From Viridothelium virens (lineage: Eukaryota > Ascomycota > Dothideomycetes > Trypetheliales > Trypetheliaceae), in NCBI GenBank assembly GCA_010094025.1, contig ML991840.1, forward strand, positions 95,290 to 159,289: a stretch of DNA of 64,000 bases, read 5' to 3'. Shown piece by piece: positions 48,031-57,540 of this stretch; the first letter of the stretch is position 1, and each line of letters opens with the position of its first letter. Under the pieces are notes generated by a model, which worked only from the letters and a program-made list of their open reading frames with translations, was not told where the DNA came from and searched no databases. A program made the translations under genes and the position numbers.

Positions 48031-48422
48031 TGTCTATGTTTAGATTACGTTCAGGACGAGGTTGGCCACAAGGAATCAGGGTTTACCTCGTTCACGTGTG
48101 TCATCTTTCGAGAATGGTACCGTTCTCCTGTGGATTGCCTTGGGGAGCTGAGGTTGAAGTTGGATAGTAAGTATTCTTACCAGACTGAGTTGTATAGCTA
48201 GTTTTCTACGCGAGGAACCCCCCCGTGTGACTTTGAAATTCACAAAAGGATCCGACGATAGCGGTACACGCCACTTGATAATTCTGGCTGTGAATGTGTG
48301 ATGGAATTTGGTAACCGCGACTCACGCGACTTCCTTCACACCTAAAGTACGCGACTACCGCGTCATATTTCGTACCTTCCAAAATCCCCCGCTACGCCAA
48401 CTACTTTTTAAATTCACCGACA
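48031..48422. promoter_or_regulatory. Divergent upstream region, RNase H-domain gene / 313-aa gene
   Basis: About 390 nt separate the divergent starts. A CCCCCC run lies near 48218. No specific site recognised. Confidence 0.35.
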
Positions 48423-49429
48423 ATGATGCCTGGGAAACCCTCAATCAGCGCTCCAATGTTCACCGACCGCGTAGAGCGTTTCACTTCCGAGGCAGGTGCT
48501 CAACGAATCTTGAACCTCGCCTTGGGCTGGGACGAAAAAGACGACCAAGGCCACGTGAGACAGCGCCATCCACCCGAGATACAAGAAATAACGCACTTGT
48601 ATATGGAGTGGGATCCCAGCTCATGGACTGAATTCCAAGATGACGCATATGCAACTGCTTTGACTGCTTTGGGGAACTCCCGCCAAACTCTCAAGCTTCT
48701 CTCGATCAACATCCACGGCCAAGTCCGCTTCACAGAGAACGACTACGTGCTCATTTCACCCGAATCAAAGCTGCCCAAAGACCTGTTGAAGAAGAATATG
48801 CCAGAGATCTGCAGTAACAGTAAGACTCACCTCGCATCTCCATCGATCAAGTAAACCGACTCACCTATTTTTGGCGGTAACTAGGCTCTGTATCACACAG
48901 TCGTAGCCTCATCGAACGCCCAAGCATCGACCTCCAATGCTATGGAGTTCGGTTTCATCGCTCCCGCAAAAACGTTGCCAATGCCCTCCTCTCTCTCCGC
49001 AACATCCGCATGGTCCGCATCACTGGTCCAATGGAGATCAATCTGCGCCGTCGCATCTTCGAACTTGTGCCCTCTGACCCGCAATCCCCTGCAAACCAGC
49101 TAAACGCAGGCCTAACACCGCGTAGTATCGCCGAGCGCACTGAGAAGATTCGTGCGTGGGAGCAGGAGATGATGACGATTCGTTTGGGCGAGGATGTGGT
49201 GAGAATTTGCACCAATACCACGGCTGATGATGAGATGGCCGCGCATGAGAATAAGAGGGCTCGAGATACGATGTACGGGGCGAGGAAGGCCGGGCTGACC
49301 ATGGAGGGCCCGAGGCTGTCGGAAGAGGAGAAAGAGTGGGTGCTGCCCACAAGCAGCACCGCAAGAGTGGTTATTGGATGGAGAGCTGCTGGAAGAGTGC
49401 CAGCGTGGAATGGGCCTGGGGATGAATGA
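48423..49429 (+). CDS. Hypothetical fungal protein, function unknown
   Basis: Two exons, 48423-48819 and 48885-49429, give 313 aa; the intron is GTAAGA...AACTAG and joins ICSNS to SVSHSRSLIERPSIDLQ in frame. I do not recognise a domain. The sequence is compact and soluble-looking with no signal peptide or membrane helix. It has a regular segment HPPEIQEITHLYMEWDPSSW, a hydrophobic NVANALLSLRNIRMVRITG stretch and an acidic/basic helical part (RTEKIRAWEQEMMTIRLGED). The LSLRNIRMVRITG pattern could be a leucine-rich strand. It is divergent from the RNase H-domain gene. The gene model relies on one good splice and a continuous frame; further exons cannot be excluded. Confidence 0.55.
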
Positions 49430-49579
49430 GGAGACGCCCAAGTGAGTTTTCGTGATGAATGTGATGAATTAGCTAGATAATGAGCTTGGAGGGGAAAAAA
49501 AAGAACAGAAGTTGAGCAGCTGTGCTTGACACCCACATCAGGATTTTTCCAGGTCAAGTCAGTGAGATTTGCCCTGTAT

Positions 49580-52338
49580 TCATAGAGAATCTTTCAATTC
49601 CACAAGCCTTTCGCTCACTGACTCTTCGCTCTGTAATGTCAACCGTGAAGCTTTTTGGGCCACGTCGATAAGTTGCTGAACTTTGGTATCTTTCATCGCT
49701 AAGCCCGCAACCAGTGTGCCGAGAAATGTGTCTCCAACGCCATTGACGCTCTTAATCTGGTCCAGTGGAACTTTCGTGGCGGGAAATAGACGCATATGGA
49801 TCCCACCCACTTCATTACTCCCATTGCCCCTTGATACGATCCACCGAGCCTCGTCAGCGGATCTCAATTTTTCGTCCTTGGCGTGCAGCAGCTCAGTCAC
49901 CAGGACGCCTTCTTCGCCCAATTTGACAACGATGCAGGGGCATAGTGGGAGGAACTGTACACTCATCTGAGGTACACCTCGATCCACGAGCACTCTTCCT
50001 GCAACAGATTCGTAGGCAGCCCGAGCGCCCGAAGCTGGGATTCCAAAAGTATCAATGGTCTTCCACCAATGATCCGTTTCGAAGATTCCCCTGGATCTGG
50101 CAGCCTCATACATCTCCTCCAATTCGAGTGTATTAGGAGCCAGGAGATGTAGGCTGTGATCAGGAAAGAAGGCAGGAGTTTTAGTGCCGAGAGCTTCACG
50201 AGAGAAGAGCCGAGTTGACTTTGCTACCGAGACGGGATCTACGGCGACTTTTGCTCCCATATCTCGAGCTGCTGCAATCCACGTAGCGAGCCCTTGGGGT
50301 GCCCAATTGGTATCGAGAACTACCCATTTCGGCTTCGTGTCTTTTTGAATCGGCTCGATCCATTGTGTTTTTATCAGGGATGGATCAATCTTTTCAAGAA
50401 TTTTCATATCTGCCATGGCGATATTGAGATCCTTATTAACATCATTGACTGCTACGTACTGTGCTGTTCTCATAGTTGAAAGCTCCTTCCGGGACAATCG
50501 ATACTCTCCCGATTCAGTAGTAACATCTTGGGTGCTAAGCAATTCGGGAATTCGCTTCAATCCATTCCGAGGAAGCCCATGAGATGCAAGACTTTTGTCA
50601 ATAGCATCTCCGGCGAGATCTTGACCACTGGCACTGCAGAGTAGGACATCAGAGCCCACGTAACGCGCAGCGACGGCAATGTTACGAGCAACACCTCCGA
50701 CAGATTGAGTAATTCTCGATGGATTCGAGGTTCGGGCTTGCGGATGTGTAGGAGATGGGGAATCTTCCAGTGGTTGATAATCGCATGCATAGTCCATCGC
50801 CACTGCACCTGCTACAACGATATCAGCAGATGAAAAGGACAGTTTCTTCGTCGTTAACGACTCGGCTAAAGGTGGTTGTGGTGGCATAACATTTTCATTT
50901 CTTGAAGCGAGATTGCTATGTGCAAGTCCAAGTGAGACGCCGTGAGAAGTGTAGTTGCTGGCTGCTGGGCCTATCATAACTGGCTGTGCTTGAAGACTTT
51001 GACTGCTTCCCGTAAGCGCAATCTCATGAAGATTCCAGTGCTAGACTTACGTAGCTAATTCGGAGTTCCTTGATTCTGCTAGCTTAGCAAGATGGACAGC
51101 CACCCTCGTGGCTCTGGCCACATTGGTCTCAACCAAGACCTTATTTGCGGCGAGGCTTCTTCCGCGGGTAATCTCCCAGATTTTGGATAAGATGAAAGGG
51201 GTATTGTCCTTCCCTGAAGCACCAGCATCCCGAGCCTGCTTGATGGCATCATTGATAGCGATATCAATTTCTGACTTGGGTATCTCATGATTCTGAGGTA
51301 TTGGACTGCCAAACAATAAACCAGAAGAGATTCCAAGCGAATGTTGCGCGTCTATGAGGTCGAGATAACAAAGGTCAGTATATAACGCAGATAGGGAATG
51401 GAAGTACTAGGGCGTGGCCGATACATACAAATCATAGCCGCAGCTTGATTCTCGTCATGGACGGTCATCGGACTGGTAACTCCGCTATCTCGTGACCAGA
51501 AGGATGGAAAGTCCACCTTCTCGCCTCGTCCGTCTGCAAAGGTAGACACACCGACACCTTGTGTTTCTAGGTACTCGAGGGTTCGCGGTATGTCGAGGAA
51601 ACTTTTGCAGCCACTGCTAATAACCGCGACTGGTGTCCTTCCGAGTTCAGTCAAATCAGCAGAAATGTCCATGCTACTTTCTACACCTCGATGGACTCCG
51701 CCGAGACCACCCGTAGCAAAAACTTTGATACCAGCAAGATGCGCGAGGATCATGGTGCCTGCAACGGTCGTGCCACCGTTAACGGATTTACCTGCTAAGT
51801 GCTTGATGGACATGAGAACCGGCAATCGAGCCACGAATGTAGAAGTGGCGAAGCAAGAGAAATCATACCATCCCAGTTGCGAAGCTCAAATCACGTCTGG
51901 ATAACTTGAGCGTGGAAGACTCTCCAGCCGAAGAGGTGAGCTTGGCAAGTTCCTCCGCAGACAAGCCTACGCATGCCTGCCCATCTAAGATCCCTATGGT
52001 GGCTGGCACTCCTCCATATTGGCGGACAATGGATTCTAATTGAAATGCAAGCGAAACATTGTCTGGCTTTGGGAAGCCTAAGAACCAGATGAGAAAGGGC
52101 AAACTGGAGAATGTGAAGGTTGCGAACCATGGGTATATATGGTAGATTCTAAGGCGATGACTGGTTTGTTAGTCGAAAGTGCATCTTCAACTTCGCTGGA
52201 TATCTTCAGAAAGCTAGATCTTGTGCTTTGCCATCTGCGTAGATATCGATGTCCCCCTAATCTACGCTCTTCCCGAAGGGCGCGTTTCATAGAGATGCAG
52301 GATAGACTCATCTCGAATATGAGCCTAGAGCTTGTCAC
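49580..52338 (-). CDS. Fused pseudouridine-5'-phosphate glycosidase and PfkB-type kinase
   Basis: Five exons, 52338-52128, 52077-51869, 51801-51429, 51351-51051 and 50957-49580, give 823 aa. The N-terminal half matches the IndA/PsuG glycosidase: PVIALESTIYTHGFPKPDN, ATIGILDGQACVGLS, NGGTTVAGTMILAHLAGIKV then FATGGLGGVHRG, and VISSGCKSFLDIPRTLEYLE. The C-terminal half is a PfkB sugar kinase (ADIVVAGAVAMDY, GGVARNIAVAARYVGSDV) with the ATP-site signature DQIKSVNGVGDTFLGTLVAG. Together the domains phosphorylate pseudouridine and split the product into uracil and ribose 5-phosphate, salvaging pseudouridine from RNA turnover. The Arg-rich leader (LGGHRYLRRWQSTRSSF) suggests mitochondrial targeting. 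The exon 5 acceptor (GCCAG at 50958) is the only one found that keeps phase. It is head-to-head with OST1, 253 bp apart. Confidence 0.88.
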
Positions 52339-52591
52339 TCATCGCATGCTTTTTGGGGTTGATCGGATTCTAATCGTGAAAGTGAATGTGGATTGTTCGT
52401 GACGTGCACAAGATGTTGATGCTTCAATGTTGTCTCTCGGACTCGGGCCCTTGTCTGGAGCACTTCTTAGAGGGAAGGTGTAGCGAGAATGCCACGACTC
52501 CAGCTTCAGAGCTCCGGCTTCAGAATCGAGCCAGCAACATTTCCCCGACTCTGATCAATCCATATTCTGGAGGACCGCCAGAACCAGCAAT

Positions 52592-54191
52592 ATGAGGTCC
52601 TCCGTCCTTTCATTTGCTTGCTTTGCCGCAATTGCACCCCTTTGCGCTGCGGCCCCGAATATTTCTAAGCCGCTGTCATCGAAACAAATATTGCCAAGCA
52701 ATTTTAAACCACCACAGGTCTTCAAAAACGCCAACCTCGTGCGTAATGTCAACCTTGAAAAGAGCTATCCAAGAGAAACAGTCAATGTAGTCATCGAAAA
52801 CATCGATTCAAGTCCACAGTCTGAGTACTACCTTCCGTTCGAGCCGGGGACCATTGAGAGAATTGGAGGCTTGGAAGTGAGGGACAAGAAGAATGCAGAG
52901 GCAGGCCCATTCCAGGTGGAGACGGCTGAATACGATAGCTACAGGTTAGTGATGGAATTGGCATCGAATTGTGCGACGACGGAACTAACAGAATCCTCCC
53001 AGCCCTACCGAATTCTATCTCATTCACCTTCCCACTCCTCTGGCCTCGAAAGCGCAACAGACTTTAAGCATTAGCTATAATGTCCTTTCGGCCCTCTCGC
53101 CTCTTCCCACCGCCATCGCTCAGACAGACAAGCAATACCTGCAATATACTTTCTCTGCTCACACCCCATCCGCTTACTCAACGGACAACCAGAAGACCAA
53201 GCTGAAATTTCCCTCCTCTGATGTGCCTGATTATACAATCATTCCGGGAACTTCCGGTAGCACAAGTGAGGATCCCCAGGTTCAAGGCTCGTCTTTTACC
53301 TATGGCCCCTACGAAAAAACTCCCGCCGGATCAACTCTCCCCGTCACCGTGCGATACGAGTTCACGAAGCCTGTTCTGCACACGGCTCATCTTCAACGCG
53401 ATATCTATGTATCGCATTGGGGTGGTGCTATGATGGTCGAAGAGCTCTACAACCCACTTATGAACATCGGCGCAAAGCTCAAAGAACAATTTAGTCGTGT
53501 CGAATGGCAACGTGCGGCATACTACAACCCGCCATCCGCTGCACTGAAAGAGATGAAATTTCCACTCACGCCGGGATCCAGTGATGCATATGTGGTGGAT
53601 GATATTGGGAATGTTAGTACGACGCACTGGCGCAGTGGACCGAGGGAAGCGCTGCTTGAACTGAGGCCGAGATATCCAATTTTCGGGGACTGGAGGTACA
53701 AGTTTCAAGTTGGCTGGAATGCCGAGTTGAAAGAGTATCTTCGTAACATTGGCGGTGATCGATTCGTGCTCAAGGTTCCATTCATCGAGGGACCAAAGAT
53801 GAGCGAAGGATTGGAATACGAAAGGGTTGAAGTTCGCGTGATTTTGCCTGAGGGCGCCACGTACGTGCACACTTATCACTATCCTTGCCGATCTGTGCAA
53901 GCTAACAGGTATTACAGTAACGTCGAGTTTTCAACGTCGATCCCAACTCTGACAAACTCCACGACGCTCTACCGAACGTACATGGATACTGTTGGCCGGA
54001 CGACGCTCACTCTTGTTGCCCAGAACGTTGTGGATGGACAGCGAGAATCTGACCTCTACATCACTTATGAGTACCCTTGGACCGCCGGATTTCGCAAGCC
54101 CTTGACTATTTTCACAGGTTTGGTTGCCGTGTTTGGCGCCACTTGGGCCATTGGGCAATTAGACGTGAGCATTGGGAAGAAGAATGTTTGA
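52592..54191 (+). CDS. OST1: OST1 (ribophorin I), oligosaccharyltransferase subunit
   Basis: Three exons, 52592-52944, 53003-53860 and 53918-54191, give 494 aa. A signal peptide (MRSSVLSFACFAAIAPLCAA) is followed by the ribophorin I core: NANLVRNVNLEKSYPRETVN, then KPVLHTAHLQRDIYVSHWGG, the family's hallmark around RDIxVSHWGG. ALKEMKFPLTPGSSDAYVVD and DWRYKFQVGWN follow. The C-terminus has one membrane helix (FTGLVAVFGATWAIGQ) and a short basic tail. Ost1 is an ER-membrane subunit of the complex that N-glycosylates nascent proteins. The second intron is 57 nt (GTACGT, branch GCTAAC, TTACAG) with no stop codon and length 3n; removing it restores ILPEGATNVEFST, as expected for the family. Confidence 0.93.
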
Positions 54192-54504
54192 AGACTTTAA
54201 CAGACTCATGTAGTTTTTATATATGTAGCAATATATGGTTTTCGTACGTAATGCTGCTCTCTTCATTCTGTGACAGGGCCACTCTACAAGATACATTATT
54301 GTAGGTTATATCTCTCAACACCATTGACCAGTGCCCACGAAAACTAACGAGATGATGAAAAAAAAACCATGCATATATGTCTCAATTTCCATGGGACACC
54401 ATCTTCCCATTAAGGACAACAAGTTACACACGTGTGTGTGGTGAATGTCACCGAGACGCCAACTCACAACGAGCGCCACTAACGAGCAAAAATCAAAAAG
54501 AAAG

Positions 54505-54540
54505 AGTCAGTAGCTGCGACTCGAACCCAGAGCCTATGGA
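54505..54540 (-). other. tRNA-like T-arm / Pol III B-box-like fragment
   Basis: On the minus strand, CTGGGTTCGAGTCGCAG gives a T-loop (TTCGAGT) with a 5-bp stem holding one G-G mismatch; GGTTCGAGTC resembles a B box. I could not find a matching acceptor 5' strand, D-arm or anticodon arm upstream. It is therefore a fragment, pseudo-tRNA or chance, not a tRNA gene. Confidence 0.35.
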
Positions 54541-54570
54541 TCAGCATTAAAAAGAGCAAAACTCTAGGAA

Positions 54571-54600
54571 AGGGTACAGTTTTGTTATTTCGTACCCCTT
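54571..54600. repeat. Imperfect inverted repeat
   Basis: AAGGGTAC and GTACCCCTT face each other across about 15 nt of TTTTGTTATTT-type sequence. The pairing is imperfect at one base. It lies just left of the perfect inverted repeat at 54614-54646. Confidence 0.5.
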
Positions 54601-54613
54601 AGTGGGCCCAGAG

Positions 54614-54646
54614 AAATCCCGCGGAGGACGCACCAAGGCGGGATTT
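54614..54646. repeat. Perfect 9-bp inverted repeat with 15-nt loop, followed by a T run
   Basis: AAATCCCGC (54614-54622) and GCGGGATTT (54638-54646) are exact reverse complements, and more T residues follow. The shape resembles a stem-loop followed by T, but no transcript source is evident nearby. Confidence 0.75.
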
Positions 54647-56025
54647 TTTGAAGCAGCCGTCGGGCCACAGATGAGACAACTCACGTTCTGTGACCACTCG
54701 GCCAGCGCTTGTAATTATGATCTGTGAAAGTTTCATATATATACTCTCACTTTTTGGGGGTCCGACGAGGCCGTCGACGCCAGTGGCTCATTCTTCTAAT
54801 AGGTTTTCTGATATTCCTGCAATTGGTACACATTGACGAAAAGTTGAAAGCATCTACATGGAATTATGAACTAAATAGTGGTTCTTGAGGCGTTGGAAAG
54901 GTTGGTGGTGATTCCGTTGATGGTAATATCATACTATCAAAGAAAGGTAACCCACACATATCTTAGCTGTGAGTGCTGCGCCTACCACATTATTGTGAGC
55001 CAACGTAACAGAACAAGCATGGCTCGGCGGACCTTCTCAATAGTGTCATTACTACGTCCATTGCACCCCAAGACTACTATTTCGCTTTCCGAAGAGGAGG
55101 CGTGTCAAGGGAGCAGCATGCCGATTATTTGTTTCATTGTCGCAGAGAAAATGCGCGATCCGATGGTTCAATTATGTGGTTATTCCATGCTCTAACATGA
55201 AAGCATATTGATAAAATTTTAACTCTATGATAGTGAAGCTGATTTTATCGTCGAACATTGATAAAGAAAATTCCTACCCCAAGACGTTGGAAGAGATACT
55301 CCATGCTCACCGATAATTTTCCGAGCAGGTTACCTAAGACCCAATCATCTACGGGATATGACCACGTTTTGGCCGTCAAAATGCTCGCAATATTTTGTCG
55401 ATGGAGCCACACTGTCTAAAGAGCTACACGTCGCTCTCCATCTTTCGAGATATCGGGGACGCATACTCTACCAGCTGCCAGGAAGGTCGTCGGACCCTCC
55501 TCCAGCCTCGTTGTGAGGATAGAGTTGTAACGCGCAGGTGAATCCTGCGACACAGGCTTCTTCACATCAATTCCTTGACAATTTGTCATGAAAAGCGCAT
55601 TCAGATCTTCTTCGATCAGCCGGTGTTGATGAGTAAGGTGTGATCTTGAGATATGTCATTATGTTGTGGGCCTCGTCCTTTCCGCGTTACCGTACGACTC
55701 CTGATCCGATCTTTGCCCTTTCCGGTATATGTTCCTCGCATACAAGGTTCTCGGCCTCAGAGAACCTCCGACTTTACATTTGACATACTCTGTATATGTA
55801 ATATGAAATGAAAAGTGAGTCGGCTGAAGGAATTAAATCCATATTATCCGCATCCAAATGTAACCTGGAATCTCAACGCAAAAAGCAACGGTAGGCGAAG
55901 GGATGGCCATAATAGTAACACACAAGTCGCTCTCCCATTCCAATTTCCTAACCTCCAAGTATCTCCTCATTATCTCGTTACACCCCTTTACGACATCAGG
56001 CCCAGAGCAAAAGATCACAACAGCC

Positions 56026-57480
56026 ATGACCTCGCAGCCTCCCTCCAGCCCGTTCAAAGTCATCATCATCGGCGCAGGTTCTCCTCCCCCCTTCAAACCC
56101 CCTTCTCAACCCCATCCCCATCCTCACTCCCATCCTCCCTCATCCCCTCCCCTTCACTCTCCCCCTACGTTCTCTCCCCTAACCATACCAGGCACGACCG
56201 GCCTCGCCCTCGCCCGCGGCCTCACCCGCCTCCACATCCCCTTCGCCCTCTACGAGCGCTCCCCACCCACCGCCCGCCCCCGCGACTGGGGCATGCTCCT
56301 CCACTGGGGGACGCCGCACCTACTCTCCGTTCTCCCTGCCTCAGTGCACCCGCGCCTGTCCGAGACGTGGGTGGACCCGCACTACGACTGGAGCGAGCCG
56401 GTGGTGCGGATGGATGGCGCGACGGGCGAGATCACGGGGCGCACGCCGGGGCAGAACCTCGTTAGGGTGTCGAGGAGGAAGATGGTGGCGTTTTTGGAAG
56501 AGGGCGTGCGGGTCGAGTATTGGAGGGTGGTGCAGGGGGTGGAGGTGTTGGGGCGGGAGGAGGGGGGAGGGGTTAGGGTGAGGTTTGAGGAGGATGGGGG
56601 GGAGGTCGTGGGGAGTATGGTCGTGGGGGCGGACGGGTCGCATTCGAAGGTGAGGGAGGTTTTGGTGGGGGCGGAGGCGGCGAGGTGTGTGGATACGGGG
56701 TTTACGATGATTAACTATTGTCATGCGAGGTATACGGCGGAGCAGGCTAAGGTATTGAGGAGCGTGCATCCGATTTTGACGACGGGTTGGTGGGGAGAAG
56801 GAAGGATTGCGTATCTGCTTGCTGGTGAGTTTTTGAACAGTCTCCTTAAAATTCCAAGCTCTTCTCCGAGCCAGGATGTCTGCTCCTACCTTGGACTTTT
56901 GGCACTGAACAACTCTTTCACAGCGCTGGATATTCCAAGTCTAGACAAACCCGAAGACTGGCAGTTCCAAAATTACATGGGCTGGCATGGTTCGCCTCAC
57001 AAGCAGGACTTTCGCTCTTCCCAAGACGTCGTAGAGTTCTTCCGAGAAAAGGCATCGCATTTTTGTGACCCGTTCCGCACAGCCGCACAAGGCATCAAGG
57101 ACGACACAATACTCCCCGTTGACGTGGGCCATCAATGGAGTCCTAGTCAGTGGGACAATCGAGGCGGCAAAATCACGCTTGCAGGTGATGCTGCGCATTC
57201 TATGCTACCTCATCGAGGACAAGGACTGAACAATGCCATGCAAGATGCTGCAGAGTTGGTCACAGCCATTAGCAAAGTGATGTATGAGAACGTACCACTG
57301 GAGACGGCAATTGCAGCATACGAAGCCAGTATGATTCCACGAGGAGCTAAGGAGGTTGAGCTTAGCTTACAGACAGCCAACATATCCATGGGAGAGAACA
57401 GGCGCAGGGATTTCAAGTGGAAGTATTCACTCGCTCAAGATGTCGAAATGAATGAGACTGAGGGACACATCGAGAAGTGA
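56026..57480 (+). CDS. FAD-dependent aromatic-type monooxygenase
   Basis: Three exons, 56026-56077, 56192-56824 and 56924-57480, give 413 aa. Splicing rebuilds the nucleotide-binding start FKVIIIGAGTTGLALARGL (GxGxxG). Further landmarks are an Arg-rich early FAD segment (YERSPPTARPRDWG), the DG-type motif MVVGADGSHSKVRE, and the second FAD motif ITLAGDAAHSMLPHRGQGLN then NAMQDAAEL. This is the class A flavoprotein hydroxylase layout common in fungal secondary metabolism and aromatic degradation; the substrate is unknown. No signal peptide or membrane helix is visible. Both introns (114 and 99 nt) have 3n length and contain no stop, so an unspliced frame runs through the whole gene. Without splicing the GxGxxG motif would be broken. 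The intron 1/exon 2 region is C-rich and the middle of exon 2 is G-rich. Confidence 0.88.
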   Translation: MTSQPPSSPFKVIIIGAGSPPPFKPPSQPHPHPHSHPPSSPPLHSPPTFSPLTIPGTTGLALARGLTRLHIPFALYERSPPTARPRDWGMLLHWGTPHLLSVLPASVHPRLSETWVDPHYDWSEPVVRMDGATGEITGRTPGQNLVRVSRRKMVAFLEEGVRVEYWRVVQGVEVLGREEGGGVRVRFEEDGGEVVGSMVVGADGSHSKVREVLVGAEAARCVDTGFTMINYCHARYTAEQAKVLRSVHPILTTGWWGEGRIAYLLAGEFLNSLLKIPSSSPSQDVCSYLGLLALNNSFTALDIPSLDKPEDWQFQNYMGWHGSPHKQDFRSSQDVVEFFREKASHFCDPFRTAAQGIKDDTILPVDVGHQWSPSQWDNRGGKITLAGDAAHSMLPHRGQGLNNAMQDAAELVTAISKVMYENVPLETAIAAYEASMIPRGAKEVELSLQTANISMGENRRRDFKWKYSLAQDVEMNETEGHIEK

Positions 57481-57540
57481 TGGGATTAACAACGCCCATA
57501 AGTTTGACCATAACTCTGTATTGAACAGAAGCTCCGATTC

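Larger units (their letters stand above)
54192..56025. other. Long intergenic region with hairpins and a tRNA-like T-arm
   Basis: About 1.8 kb between OST1 and the FAD monooxygenase. It holds no recognisable coding sequence. Between 54510 and 54650 there is a T-arm-like motif on the minus strand and two inverted repeats (annotated separately). The right part is a C-rich upstream region for the monooxygenase. Confidence 0.4.

Noticed and set aside
48955-49557. 200-codon minus-strand frame opposite the 313-aa gene
   Set aside because: The plus strand has a splice-supported frame with better composition; this is its antisense shadow.
54480-54600. Complete tRNA gene
   Set aside because: Only a T-arm-like element is present. 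No acceptor-stem partner, D-arm or anticodon arm could be folded.
56341-56769. 142-codon minus-strand frame opposite the FAD monooxygenase
   Set aside because: Pro/His/Leu low-complexity shadow of the G-rich exon 2, with no family similarity.
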